Positions 9,996 to 22,126 are shown, numbered from the stretch's first letter. The stretch is 64,000 nucleotides of DNA from Anticarsia gemmatalis (GCF_050436995.1 NC_134770.1:2986501-3050500), one strand, 5' to 3'. Numbers and translations: made by a program. The notes: generated by a model from the sequence alone, not told the origin.

Positions 9996-12404
9996 GTTAA
10001 TCTTATTCCTAAAACCTTATTTTTCCTCGGCGCCTTCTGCTCATTTGTTAAGTTTAAAAGGTCAACGACCTGTCAACTAAATCTAAGATAATATACAGAA
10101 TTTAAGTGCTAGCATCTTAATTAATCTCCTTTTGAGCTAGACTTTTAGAAAATCAGACCTTCTTAAGATATTCTTAAAAGCAAATTTCTCTACATTAACT
10201 AAGACTTGACATAAGAGGCTTATAAACTATATAATTTACACACACACATAGGTACATAATACGTATTGTCTCAATTAACCTTTAGTTTAGTTCAAGGGTG
10301 AAGGGTAGTTTTACCAGTTTTCAGTTATATTAAAATATACAATTTAAAATAAAAACAATTATTATCGAAAAAGGGCTTTAGGCCAGCAATTATATTACGC
10401 ATGCTAGCAGTTGTACTATATATGTTTAATTAAATAAACATTCTAAAGTTAAATAATGTGTGGAGTAATAAACGAAGATAAAAACTGCAAAACCTGTGCC
10501 ACCTGAAGCTTCAGGTACGATAATGAAAAAAAATTTTACTTACTTCATAACTCAAGACTTTTCTTACTCCTTCTCAACAATAGCTTTTAATATTATCTTT
10601 GATATCAAAAACTTTACTCCTAGCCCAACAAGAAACCAAAGAATAACATCTGAGTACCCAAATCAAAAACTATTCCACTATTCAATTTCAAGTCCAAATG
10701 AACACCTTTTTCTAACAATCTTTTTCTCAATAAAGCCTTCATTTCGCGAGTTCGTTATAATAGTGAGTGAAATCTATTAGTTTTTTATCATCAGAGAATT
10801 AATTAAAGTACGAATGTTGCTGGCAGACTATTTAAATTTAAATCACGGTCCATATCGATATTCATTGCTGGTTTTAATATAAAAAATAATTAAGTGGGAG
10901 ACTATTTGAATATAACGGTCACCATTTTGACTTCTGCAGAGGTCTTTTTATTGTGTCAATAAATCTGGGCCTTTCATGCAAGACATACACTTATCAAACC
11001 AAATAAAGACTCGTAAAATTTTCAGCTATGTATGTATTAAAATATTCAGCACACACAATAAAAAACACATAGTAAAATAACCTGTATGATTGAGATGCTA
11101 TGAGAAAGTGGGAATGGAGAGTATATCTGTATATAGTGCACTTTCTTGGACTCTATAAACAAAGTTTTGATCAGTTTGCCAGTTTCAATGACACTGGTCG
11201 CCGTAGCCGGATATCTTCTAGGAAACGTTACTACCGAACCTAAATGTTTTTTGTAACTGTTGAAGCAATTAAAAACGAAGCAATTTCTCAAGCAAAGTTA
11301 TCTTTAAACTATTCCGCAAAGAATTTACTAAACCATAAAATGCAATTTAAGGTATCCAGTAGCATAAAACCCATTATTTCTTTCAAATAAAGTCTGTTTA
11401 CAATTCTCCCTAAATTTAACAGCTACAAATAGGGCTTTTCACCCTACTAAAAAACTAAACACCTAACTTATTTATCTACAGGTACCCAATTAAATGCTAG
11501 GTCTTTCTACCCGTTGAAAGCCTTGGGCATTTTCTTTACAAAATTAACTGTCTAATTGGGCGAACTAAATTGTACTTCGTAATTTTCTACTTACTGTAAG
11601 AGCCTACGTAAATGTGGGTAAATTCAATAAGGTCTGATGTGGAGTAGGGGGGAAGAGGAAGCGGGAAAGCCTTATGAAATAGTAATGTTTAATTAAGTTA
11701 TTAACATTGCAGCACACAATAAAAATAATGGCCTGAAGTTCCTTACCAGCTCTTCTCACTGTTCGAACTTTAAAAAATTACGGTTAATTAATTTATTACA
11801 TTTTTTACTATAAGGGTCAGTATTTGACATTGATAAGTGATTTGATTTAGATTTTTAAACTTAATTTATCTGTCATCTCAATAATATATTTTCAAATAAA
11901 AGTCCGATAAGGTTAGTTGATTTCCAAAAAATTTTTTCGACATATTGTTTATAAAGCACCAAAAGATCTTTAGCAAAAGGTATCCCTACCAATTTTGATT
12001 TAACAGTGACCAATTCTAAACTATGTCATCATAGTGAAATTCAATCAAAGTAGATTAATAAAAATATAAACTTTCATGATGTTGTATGTATTAGAGTTGC
12101 GTGCAATGCCAATAAAATGTTTAATTCCTTCTCTACCTAATTGAACTTGAAAAAAGTATTTTATCTTTAAATCGCTTCCGCTTCTACCTCACACCGTGTC
12201 ATACATGCAAAACGGCATAAATTAAAAATATAATTAACTTGGTACGGCGAACAAATTTCCTACTCATTAAAGCGAGTCCGTGTACATACAAATATCTTTG
12301 CATGATAGCGAATTACTTTTTATGAGAAATCTTTTCTATCCTGGTGTTTGGTAGTGATTTTTCCTTCCTTCTTAAGTAACTGTATAAATTGTTTCTCTCT
12401 TTTT
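9996..12404. other. AT-rich sequence, nothing recognised
   Basis: No gene or repeat family was recognised in about 2.4 kb. A perfect 16-bp palindrome, acctgaagcttcaggt, lies at 10501-10516. The frames near 10496 and 11046 lack protein-like composition. Confidence 0.5.
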
Positions 12405-12480
12405 GATTGCCTTTGTAACGCAGTCTGTAGTTTATAAGACTGCGGTCTCAGGTTCGATACGCGGGTAGGACTGCTATTAG
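12405..12480 (+). repeat. tRNA-like SINE head remnant
   Basis: An 8-bp stem (cgcagtct/agactgcg) is followed by a B-box-like caggttcgatac. This resembles the anticodon arm and T arm of a tRNA-derived SINE head. No acceptor-stem pairing or SINE body was found. Confidence 0.45.
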
Positions 12481-13367
12481 TCGTTTTTAATTTATATTAC
12501 GTGATTTTTAAAAGTAGCCAAAAGTTTATATGCCAGTTTATGGCAAAGCTCGCCCTCTTTTACATGTCACTAACACAGTATCAGACATGCCTACGCCTAG
12601 GGGTAGGTACAAGGATTGTGATGTATGTAAGTAGTATAAATGATTTATATCCTAAATACACTATCGAGTATCGAGAGTTTGACATATATATGAAAGTGAC
12701 AGTAAAATGTCCTGAAAAAATAGTTTCTATGGCTACTGCTGGGCGCTGATCCAATTTTCATTAAAAAAATGGTTTAAGCTTGCCAGTTGTCAATAGTTGA
12801 TGGCGGTAAAAAAGTGCACCCTCACTCCTGCAAGGAGTGATGAAAATTACACACTCAAAAATATTTACTGAAAATTTCAACAATTTTATTTCTTCTGTTT
12901 TATTTTTGTTAAAAATTCGTATTTTGTTGAGAGTACCCTAATTAGTGTTACATGGCAAGGATTACTTCGTTTTGTAGTAGTTGCGAAGTTAAAATTTGCT
13001 AGCGAAATATTACAGAATAGTTATATGATTCACGTTTCATGTTTAATTTTAAAATGTTTTGTTGAAATATCTCGTTATGGAGATTTTTGTGTACATAAAT
13101 TACATGGATTTTTCAATTATAAAATAAAGTATGCTGTCATATAATAAATAATTAATAATAGTAACATCTTCCTTAACTTGGACTCAATTTCAAAAACGTA
13201 CGAAAAAACGGTGTTCATTCAGTCGAAGACTAGTATTACTGGCTTCTTCTTCTTAAGTGAAAGAGTAAAAAACATACAACCATCCTCTCGTACCATCGTT
13301 TTTGATGAATTTTAGAACCATGTGACTATTTGTTATACAAGAGTCTGAAAAACTTATTAATCACTCG
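12481..13367. other. AT-rich sequence with a small tail-T scrap
   Basis: The stretch ctacgcctaggggtaggtac at 12591-12610 followed by gatgtatgtaag resembles repeat T. Nothing else was recognised. Confidence 0.4.
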
Positions 13368-13737
13368 TAAGTGCTCATTCACGTTGACTCGCGGGCGCGG
13401 TGGCGGGCGCGGTCGCGAAATATCAAACATATGGCGTAGTTCCCAAGTGTTCACGTACAAACCGTTCGCGCGGTCTAGGTAGCGGGCGAGCTAGCGGTGT
13501 CGCGCGCGGCCTGCGTGGCGCGCTCGCGCCAATATCAAACGCGTGAAGATGTTCGTGTGTGTTCACGTCGAACTAGCGGCGGCGGGCGCGATTCACTCGC
13601 GACGTCAACTAAGTTCAACCAGTTTGAGCCAGTTTGAACCAAACGCCCGCCTGGCGGCCAACGTGAACACAAATCGCCACGTCCCCGCGCTCGCGACCGC
13701 CACCGCGCCCACGAGTTCCAACGTGAACAAGCACTAA
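13368..13737. mobile_element. GC-rich TIR element (MITE, PIF/Harbinger-like) with TAA duplication
   Basis: A 364-bp element (13371-13734) bounded by imperfect TIRs of about 45 bp. The left end reads GTGCTCATTCACGTTG then a run of GC-rich sequence, and the right end is its reverse complement with small gaps. TAA occurs directly on both sides (13368-13370 and 13735-13737). A 3-bp TAA/TTA duplication is the usual mark of PIF/Harbinger transposons. The element is far richer in G, C and CpG than its surroundings. Internally, the terminal motif ttcacgt is repeated three times (near 13379, 13450 and 13563), each followed by GC-rich sequence. The 64-codon frame inside (13543-13737) reads through the right TIR and is not a plausible transposase. 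Confidence 0.82.
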
Positions 13738-13754
13738 CCGGCGGTCATGTATGA

Positions 13755-13925
13755 CAAAATGTATGGATATGCATGAGGTTAGGGAAGTTTGTAAAGATCG
13801 TATCAAGCGGCGTTCTTTAGTCTCTGCTTGCTCCCCAATGTCGAAAAGGCGTGATAACATGTATTTATGTTTATATTGTTTATTGTTTGTATGTATGTAT
13901 GTTTGTATGTTTAAATGTATGTATG
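13755..13925 (+). repeat. Tail repeat T fragment with TATG microsatellite
   Basis: Ordered blocks gtttgtaaagatcgtatcaa, gttctttagtctctgc and aaaaaggcgtgata-type sequence lead into a TATG/TTTG repeat at about 13887-13922. This is the best preserved plus-strand copy of the repeat T 3' end. Confidence 0.7.
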
Positions 13926-14942
13926 AAAAACTTATTTTTAGGCCAACAAAAACTTGCTAAAAATGGATTTCGTCAAAAAAATAATAAAATACACAGTAAA
14001 TACAAAAAAGGGTAGGAACATTTAGGCATATTTTCCCCATAGCTCGTCTCAAAGACATTATTGTAAAAGTTTTATTTGTTAGGGACCGCATAAAGTTTCT
14101 ATTGATACTAAACCTCTGGGTAAAGTTGAGCCTGATTCTAGACAATATTGTTCTACGATAATGATTGAACTTTAGCCAAGCTATCAATCTGTGAGTTGAT
14201 AAAAATAAATTGTTCCTCTTGTTACTGAGTCTTGTGGATTAAGGTTCGGCATTTTGGGTGTAGGTTTATGTTGAGTACAAAGAGTCTTCCTCAGATTGGA
14301 ACGAAAGAATACTCGTTTTTATATGTTATTTTACTATGCATGTTTTGTATATATCCACACGTGTTGCTCTTTATTTTGTTAGCTATAATTTTTTCAAACC
14401 AATTTAGCAGTTTATGCGTAAAATAAATCATATGTACATACATACAAACATAATTAAGTTAAACAAGCAAGAAAAACTAATGACAATGAATCCCAGTCAT
14501 CGTATTTTTAGTGGCCAACTGTAGTCAAAAATTGTTCAAGCCCCTTGAAAGCTTGAAAATGTTACTGCACGACGGCTGTAATCTAATTGACAACAACTGA
14601 GACCGACATTTTACGAATCCTAAGGCACGTAATTTACGAAACACCAAACGACAACCAATCTTAATATAAAATACACTGTTCAGCTGTTTCAAAATCGCAA
14701 TCTTTCTAACGGCAAACAGTAAGCTTCCCAACTTACTCTATAAAGCACGAACCATCTGAACTAACTCTTAAGCACATCGGTTCGTTTCGAACAAGCCATT
14801 TATCTACAACTCCCGATAACGTTATTACTACTAGACATAAATGGAGCATTGAAGTATTCTCTAACGCAATCAATTTTAAATCCAATTTACTCTACTATTC
14901 TCTCAACCTTTTCAAACTATTTTTGTAATACTATAAGTGACT
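13926..14942. other. AT-rich sequence, nothing recognised
   Basis: No gene or repeat family was recognised. Confidence 0.5.
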
Positions 14943-15165
14943 ATTCGAAGTTATGTGTGTATTAGAAATAATTATCACTTGTTCCAACAGTAAAAGAAAA
15001 CATCAAGATGCAACCTTGCACGCCTGAGAGTTCTTAAGAAAAATTCTTAAAGGTATGTAAAGTCCCCAACCCGCGCTTGTTCAGCGTGGTGGATGCAAGA
15101 CCTAACCCCTTTCTCATTACGGGAGGTGACCCTTGCCGAGCAGTGGAGCATTAATAGGTTAAATT
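14943..15165 (+). mobile_element. SINE-B, head-truncated copy
   Basis: The plus-strand body matches the 2295-2640 copy: ttcgaagttatgtgtgtatt, then the block around ccttgcacgcct, then gtaaagtccccaacccgcgc and a tail with gcagtggagcattaatagg. The tRNA-like head is missing. The region between 15010 and 15050 is rearranged relative to other copies. Confidence 0.75.
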
Positions 15166-15174
15166 GATAATTTT

Positions 15175-15255
15175 TATTTAAAAGTGACTGCTCGTGTCGT
15201 TTGCTGGGACTGCTGATTGCTAAGTCTCGGGTTTGATACCCCGGTCCAACTTCAT
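15175..15255 (+). repeat. tRNA-like SINE head remnant
   Basis: The B-box-like ctcgggtttgataccccgg is preceded by a weak A-box region. It directly follows a SINE-B tail and is probably another degraded tRNA-derived head. Confidence 0.4.
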
Positions 15256-15319
15256 AGCGAAATTTTGAAGACTTGATAGTTCCTAAGGCATACTTTTCTC
15301 TTACGCTGACATTAGTCAC

Positions 15320-15505
15320 GTACATTGGTCGAGTGCACCGTTGTCACATATAACATCGAAACATCCCGTGCCCCATAGTAAATAGTGTATTTTACCGACG
15401 ACGGCGTAAAAGGAAGGGAAGCCGTAAAAAAGCAAAATGCAGACGTGGCCGTCAGGATCAAGTCCTCCCTCATGAAAAGAGGCGATCCGTGCCCTGCATT
15501 TACGT
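15320..15505. repeat. Possible decayed dispersed repeat
   Basis: A higher-GC patch contains acgtggccgtcaggatcaag and aggcgatccgtgccctgc. It resembles sequence I associate with lepidopteran retroelement 3' regions, but no second copy in the window confirms this. Confidence 0.25.
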
Positions 15506-16439
15506 AGTTTTTAAATGTGTATAAAACACTAAACAAAAACTCATAATTAGAAGGTTAACTTCCACGAAAAGACGAAAAATAATGTCGAAATTAAATGGTA
15601 TCTAAAAAGTGCTTTTTCACAATTTAATTCGGACCTTGAGAAAGTTACACTTTCGATAGGATTGTGTCTTCTTCGTGTGTCATGGTATAAGTCAGTGAAA
15701 GGTATCCTACGTGTGTATTCAAGTTATAAACCAAATTTTATCTTAAACCAGTCTGTAGTTTTGTCGTAATTGACTAACAAACAACCATATCAACTTCCGC
15801 ACTTTTAACATTATTATAGCAGAATACATTGTCAATAGCGACATGATAGCAGTCCCACAACATTTTAGAACATCTCTTGGGTGGGCAAAGACCAGGTTAC
15901 CGACCATGTCATATCTCAAGATCAATTTTATGAAGTAAACCTTTGAATATTAATCTTATCTTAACGCTTTTTATAGCTCAAACTGGTTCAGTAATTAACT
16001 GTTTATTGGAAGTGGGTAAACGTGTGGTCTAAAAGTAATTATGTTGGAGACATTTTGCTCTGCTATTAAGATCTAAGAAAGCCAGGAACTGCTTCTGTGG
16101 TCTGTACTAGTACCTACTATTAATGAATCTGCTTAGAAGAGAAGATGTCTGTTACATAACAATGTAGACAATCTTAAATAATCGTCCTATGCGTTGTGCA
16201 ATCCGGAATAAAGATTTCTAACAGCCGAATGCAAGAATTCAATTTAATTTTAAGTATTTTTGTCGCTACGATACATGCAAAAGTGACTTTGACGGACGTT
16301 TCTATATTGTGGCTGTAACGTTTAACAATAATAAAGTACTGAAATTTGTAATTTCAAACATTGTTAACGCGGAAGTTTGTGAGGATGGATTTACAAAAAA
16401 AAAATATGTTTTTTTTAGCATTTCATTTTTTTGAAATAA
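15506..16439. other. AT-rich sequence, nothing recognised
   Basis: No gene or repeat family was recognised. Confidence 0.5.
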
Positions 16440-16540
16440 AGTCAACTCCCGTACTACTACTAATTTGGATAAACAAATATAATACTTTTTGCGTAAGGAA
16501 ATATTTTCATGCAAACGAAGCCGCGAGCGCAAGTTAGCTC
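16440..16540 (+). repeat. Helitron-like 3' end remnant
   Basis: The string aaacgaagccgcgagcgcaa followed by gttagct resembles the 3' end of the Helitron-like subfamily B elements. The 5' half cannot be traced. Confidence 0.4.
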
Positions 16541-16984
16541 TACATTGGAAATACATATATACATGTTTCAGTAACTAAACATAAAGTCTCCACACATATG
16601 TCGTGTACAAAACAAACGACATCTCTTTACAGACAGACACATCGATATTTTACGTAACACTACACCTGTCTTTACAACGAGACAAATATTTGTGTCCCCT
16701 GTAGATATTTGAACTCTTTGGTACAGTTTGACACCCGTTTGTTTGTTCTGATATATAGAGGGTGTTGGTGTAGAGTGGACTGAAGGAAATTGGCGAGGTT
16801 TGGTAGGTGTGGAAGCTTTTGTTTTAGACGATTTTAGTTTGGTAACACTAGCTTCTACTTGTATCGTCGTCCGTGTGGAAAGATTTCATGGAGTTCAACG
16901 TATATTATGTAGTAATCCAGGTTGTAAACTATCTGGTTAACAATTTTCATAAAAATCCGTTTAATATTTTTGGTCCGACAAAGT

Positions 16985-17100
16985 AACAAACCATCGAACA
17001 TCGAAAATTAGACATTGAAAATTGTCCGCCAAAATAGTGTCTACGACGCACGCTAGAGGCGCTGAACCGATTGTCATACAAAATTATTTGGAGCTGGCAG
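16985..17100. repeat. Foldback family F fragment
   Basis: Contains attgtccgccaaaatagtgt and cgctagaggcgctgaaccga, the same blocks as in the right arm of the intact foldback at 30106-30430. Only one arm is present. Confidence 0.6.
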
Positions 17101-18685
17101 CAAAGTACAATTGTATTTCATAAACGTGGTTCCACCTACAGTTACTTTTGATATATTGTAACACCCACTGAAGGTATATCACTGTTCATCCATACATTAT
17201 GTACAAAACATAAAAATATCAATTTATTGAATTACTTCATAATTGTAAAACAATGATTGATTCAAATGGTACGTGATCTTATTGTTTTTAAAAGGTATAA
17301 TGGTAATATATTATTTTAATAGTATCTTATTTGAGATCATTAAGAAATCATGTTGTGTAATATTATTCGTGTTAAATAAATGAAAAATTTCAACACAAAC
17401 GCTAAAATGTTAATAGAATATCGAGTTTTTTCATTGAAATTGATTTGTGTACAACGTCATTAATGGTGTAAACTTATGATGTCATATATTTTAGATGATT
17501 TTTGATGTATTTGATTGAAATCTTTTTCTATTTTTAACCGATTTTAGTTTCTGGTATTAAACATCAATCTAAAACTTGACGGTGAATTTAAAGTAGATCC
17601 TATAAATGTGTTTAAATGCTGCAAAAAGTAAGTTAACATTTAACTATGAGACTATGAGGCTATGAGAAAAAATTACGAAAAATAGTACATATAAAAAAAC
17701 CCTTGATAAATAGCCGTAATAAAACTTACAAATTAATCAAATCAGAACGATAAATGACTATTCCATCTAAAATATATTTCTAACCAGCATAAACTAGTTT
17801 CAAATCCAATATGGCCGCCAGCCATCAATCAAACAGTGATTTATTTCCATACTTAACCTAAAAATGTGTGGAGATTTATAACAATAGTAATAAAATAATA
17901 CAAAAATACTTTTTATGAGTTCTTTTTAAAATATGTAAATTAGGTTATAAGAATACGTTTGTGGTCTTTTTAACCTGGCTGTAGAATTTAAAGGGTTATG
18001 ATTTTGACAGATGTGTGCGTTGATTTTTAGTAAGGCTTAACCTAGTGACCTAGGTACCTGTATAAATATGTACATATTTCTGGGTTTAAAGGCAATTATA
18101 GTGTCGCCTAATTTTGGTAAAATCGGTTATGATTGACACCACAAATAACATCATGATGCCTCATCGGCATTGACTATAGAAGACACTTAAAGATTAATTA
18201 TAAGTGTCACATTAATTATATAATATGATACGTATCTAGGGTTTGCAAAAATAATACCCGAGTATTTGATTAAGTTTTTTAATGACTGCACGGAGTTTGG
18301 AAGTTGAGGTCACAGTCATAATACAGAATGTAAACGAGTCCTAGGTGACGCCTCCCTAACTTTTGCTTATTTCACAAAAAACAGTTTAATTTGGATAGAA
18401 AAATACTAATTATAACATTAAGCAAAAATGAAGAAAAAAGTATTCCACCAACCACTAAAATAAAATTTTAATTCCATATCCAAAATCATTGTTCAACAAT
18501 AGATTTCCCAGTAACATCTCATTTGGAAATTAATAAAGCTTTGACCGGAACAAGCGTTTGCCAATATAACCACCCTTATACAATATTATCTATTCTAAAT
18601 CTGACCTTCATCCCTCAAATAAATCAACATGGTTGAACTAAACCAATAAAGTATTAAGTATGGATGGTCATAAATCCTCATAGAA
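17101..18685. other. AT-rich sequence, nothing recognised
   Basis: No gene or repeat family was recognised in about 1.6 kb. Confidence 0.5.
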
Positions 18686-18898
18686 TCCTACTAATATTAT
18701 AAATGCGAAAATTTGTGAGAATGTATGAATGTATGTATGGATGTTTGTTACTCTTTCACGGTAATACTAAAATTAAAGTCTATAGGTAGCTGAAGACCCA
18801 GAATAACACATAGGCTACTTTTTATCCCTGAGTTCCCGAGGGACCGGGATTTACACGGGAAGGGTTTCCACGCGGACAAAGTCGCGGGCGGCTTCTAG
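18686..18898 (+). mobile_element. Helitron-like element, subfamily B variant
   Basis: Starts TCCTACTAATATTATAAATG after A and ends acaaagtcgcgggcggcttCTAG before T. The body matches the 9788-9995 copy (gtatggatgtttgttactct; gctactttttatccctgag), with a small internal deletion around the 'actgaaccga' region. It is non-coding. Confidence 0.85.
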
Positions 18899-19063
18899 TC
18901 CATTATAATACCTTTTTATCGGGTTTATCCCTTCGGAAGTTGATGTAATTCTGAGGTTAGTTCATTAGGGAGTATTCCGTTTTGCAACTATTGATTTTGT
19001 GTAAAATAGTTATGGTGATTGAGTCCCAGTATCTCTGCGGAGTCGAATCGAGATTAGCTTCGG
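18899..19063. other. Anonymous spacer
   Basis: Nothing was recognised between the Helitron-like element and the SINE-A poly(T). Confidence 0.5.
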
Positions 19064-19227
19064 TTTTTTTTTTTTTTTTTTAAAGAAGACAACTCCCGCA
19101 CAACCAGACCCGAAACAATTATTTGTGGATCGCACAAATAATTGTCCCGTATGGGAATCGAACCCACGACCTCCCGTTGCCGTGGTATCGGCGTGGCGAC
19201 CTAAACCACTGCGCCACGGAGGCAGTC
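19064..19227 (-). mobile_element. SINE-A copy, internally deleted
   Basis: Minus-strand tRNA-derived SINE with an 18-nt poly(T) (the poly(A) tail) at about 19064-19081. In element sense the head begins gactgcctccgtggcgcagt and carries the B box gggttcgattccc. The body has atttgtgcgatccacaaata. Compared with 23170-23386 it lacks the block with ccccgcgacaca, so it is a shorter variant. The open frames here simply read through the tRNA-like head. Confidence 0.9.
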
Positions 19228-19735
19228 GTTTGGTTGCTGCTTGCAATTAATTCTATTTCCTTCGTTTCTCATATGGTTTTACGCGTGGTACCGTCAACTT
19301 TTATTTGTTTTTTTTTTGTAAAAAACAACCAGCCCATACCTTTTTTCAGAAAAAGAGGCACTTGAATTTCTGGTTCAAAAGTTTAGCAACTTTAAATCAA
19401 CTGTTCAACAGACATTACCGGCTATCGCTTTGAAACGTTAGTAATGGTATTTTCTAAAAGGTGTAAGTTGTAAAAGGCAAGAACGTAGGCAGTAACACAC
19501 CTTAATAAAAGTTCATGCTTTTATTGAAAATAAAAATAAAAAACGTCACAAAATTCTCAGTCTTTAAAACTAGAAGACTTTACGATCAGCAGTCACACTT
19601 TAACCAGACAATTACACCAACTCTCTATATTTTATAGAGTCTATAGTACCCACCAAACTTTTCTCCATTGTCCAAACGACACTAGTAAAACCGTCCTTAT
19701 TAGTGTAAACTCAGCTTAACACATTCACCCAAATA
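19228..19735. other. AT-rich sequence, nothing recognised
   Basis: No gene or repeat family was recognised. Confidence 0.5.
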
Positions 19736-20066
19736 GGGCGCGTTCCCACTATGTCGTGACGACAGATAATCGTGTAGTTTTAAGTGTCTTATATGTTTAA
19801 ATGGAGGTGTTCACAAATAGAACGACACTTACTGTCGTCTACGATATTTTTTGCAGTGACGACAGATTATCGTGACAGTGGGGACGGCTAGATACGACAG
19901 TCACTAAACGATAAAAATTTTTGACGACAAACAATCGTTATAATGGGTAAAGCTAGAGACGACAGTCGTCCAACGATAAATTAATCGTTACGGTATAGTG
20001 GGAACAGCTAATGACGACAGTCGTCCAACGATAAATTAATCGTTACGACATAGTGGGAACGCGCCC
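19736..20066. mobile_element. TIR element (MITE) with internal 55-bp tandem units
   Basis: A 331-bp element with perfect 22-bp TIRs at 19736-19757 and 20045-20066, starting GGGCGCGTTCCCACTA. ATA occurs directly on both flanks and may be the target duplication. The right half consists of 55-bp units (19958-20012 and 20013-20066, plus a diverged unit upstream from about 19880). Each carries acgacagtcgtccaacgata and attaatcgttacg and ends in the tagtgggaac terminal motif. The end sequence is therefore repeated inside the element. It has no coding capacity and presumably depended on a transposase supplied elsewhere. A PIF/Harbinger affiliation is possible but not shown. Confidence 0.85.
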
Positions 20067-20379
20067 ATAGTTCGCTTCACATGACGAAGTTTCGAACCCA
20101 AATCCCTCTATCGATAATCGATAGCGAACTCGAATAACTAGAAATTATTCGATCTGATTGAACAGATATGTAAACATGGAAGTTTAATGACTATTATGTA
20201 TGTTTGTTTGTAAATGTTAAGTTTGGATTCTCGTGTTTGTGTTGATACTTGTTTGATGGTGGTTCCGATCATCTACTGTGTTATGTGTAAAGGTATAAAT
20301 GCGTAAGGGAACTTATTAGGTACTACTTTAAGTGGATAGCGCACGGAGGTTGATAAAATTTGACGGAATTAAAAGTCAT
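20067..20379. other. Anonymous sequence
   Basis: A nearly palindromic ctatcgataatcgatag at 20108-20124 resembles insect DRE/BEAF-type sites. No adjacent gene is evident. Confidence 0.4.
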
Positions 20380-20610
20380 AAAAAAAATATCATACATAAT
20401 ATGTCGCCTGTTATTCCCGAAGGTGTAGGCAGAGGTGTATAAAATACACCTACGTTTCGCCATTTACACTTTTAGTATATACCGGGCACGATACTACGAG
20501 TAGACTCCGGACCATTATTGAGAAGTACTTTTATATAAATTTAAAAAGACCAATAGTCCTATGACCCGACTGGGGAATTGAACCCAATACAATCCAATAA
20601 AATATAATAA
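20380..20610 (-). mobile_element. SINE-D, head-degraded copy
   Basis: The tail block gtcgcctgttattcccgaag and then gtgtaggcagaggtgtataa match the complete SINE-D at 34652-34895. The head end shows only a decayed B box (gaattgaacccaatac in plus sense). Confidence 0.75.
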
Positions 20611-21784
20611 TATGATGATTTATTAACACTACAAAGACATGAAAATAGTACAGTTGATTTATTCTATACAAATTAGAAAAAACGGTGACTGCTCGACAAT
20701 TTTACTATAGAAAGGCTGTCGTAGCAACATTTAAGTGTTTCTCATACACAATTGTTATTATAACCACAACTTATCACCAACTATATAGTTTCACTTAACT
20801 ATTGCATAATTTTATTACAGCACCGTATAAGTGGAACGAAGTATAATAATGTTCAATTAGCGCGAGTGAATGTTTAATGCGAATAGGAAATGGTATGAGG
20901 GTACTTTAGTTTTGAACATGTAGATTGTAGGTGTAGAGTCACAGTGAAGGCGGGAATGTAATATATCTCTCTCTTATAAAATGACTGTTTTGCCAAAGAA
21001 TTTAAATTTAAATATCTTACCTTTCTCTGAGATTTTGATTGTTGGTTGTACATTATCGTAGTACGTAAGTCTGAGTAAAAGATTGAAGTTTGACTTCAGC
21101 AACGAAACTTTTTTTGAAGATCTTTCTGAGATCAGTCACAGAGAGAATGTACTTCCAAAAATTTTATTTTTAAATCACATTCTTCACATGGGGACAAAAA
21201 CAACTGCTGTGATACCTATAAACTTCTTATGGTAATGTAGTTATATAAAAAAGTATTCTGCATACACTAGGTGAATAATATCGGTTCGCAGTAAAGTATA
21301 TGAAGAATTTCAGTAATTCAAATATCTTTGATACAATTTAATAAGCATGAATACACTTCGTCTCAACTTAATCCATTATCTACATCAATGAAATCTACAA
21401 AACAATTAAATACAAACGACCCATACAAATTATATTACTATGTTTTGACACACTCGTTCATGCAAATAAAATATAAGTAATTTATACTGTTTGTTACGCT
21501 TTCACAATAACCTCCTAAGACCCAACTTTCTAGAACCCTTGTAGTTCTAGTACTAAAAACCCCAAGTCCCATATTTGGTACCTAATAAAAATTTGGACGC
21601 GGGGTCCTTAATTGTAATTGTAATTAATATTTAGAAATAATTTCAAGCCAAGATTCTCTCAATGAAGTAAATTTTGAAATCCAGTATACAAAAAATCATC
21701 ACTTTCTTGGAAAAACAGTCAACCTTAAATGCCTAACAGTTCTTAATTCAACTCTTATAGGAATTCTTAACAGGGTTAATCATA
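20611..21784. other. AT-rich sequence, nothing recognised
   Basis: No gene or repeat family was recognised. An acceptor-like site near 20820 precedes only an 18-codon frame. Confidence 0.5.
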
Positions 21785-22000
21785 TTTGGTGCGGTCATTC
21801 CTCAGATGGGTGTCCGCATAGTGGTATTTGCACTGAATATTGCACGGAGACACGTTAAACGCTTCAGAGGAAAGGTAAACGTCGGTCCCGATTGATGTCC
21901 ATTGCGGTTACAGTCATTTACCTATGTCAAAGCCTTTCGGGCAGCTGGAACAATTTTGACACTAAGTTGACCACTAACCATACGATAAAATAAAAACAAA
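21785..22000 (-). repeat. Dispersed repeat P, minus-strand fragment
   Basis: In plus sense it reads cctcagatgggtgtccgcat, then cacgttaaacgcttcagagg, aacgtcggtcccga, gtcaaagcctttcgggcagc and gttgaccactaaccatacga. This is the reverse complement of the repeat P blocks at 43985 and 63430. It ends next to the hairpin element at 22011. Confidence 0.7.
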
Positions 22001-22010
22001 AATACCTAAG

Positions 22011-22126
22011 CCCCGGTTTCTGAGGTACGTTAAACGGTAGTTTATCTATTCAATATCGTTTAAACTCATATAAAAAAAATGCTATTGAATAAATAAACTA
22101 CCGCTAAAGGTACACAGAAACCGGGG
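22011..22126. repeat. Foldback (MITE-like) element of about 116 bp
   Basis: The ends are inverted: ccccggtttctg at 22011-22022 and cagaaaccgggg at 22115-22126. Inside are the longer inverted blocks cggtagtttatctattcaat and its near-perfect complement at 22084-22103. The whole segment can fold into one stem with a small central loop. It has no coding capacity. Confidence 0.85.

Noticed and set aside
13543..13737. 64-codon frame in the GC-rich element
   Set aside because: It reads through the right TIR of the element. GC-rich sequence has few stops, and the translation is Ala/Thr/Asn-rich without transposase features.
15312..15536. 74-codon minus-strand frame with protein-like stretches
   Set aside because: It overlaps a suspected decayed dispersed repeat, and no start or splice context supports a gene.
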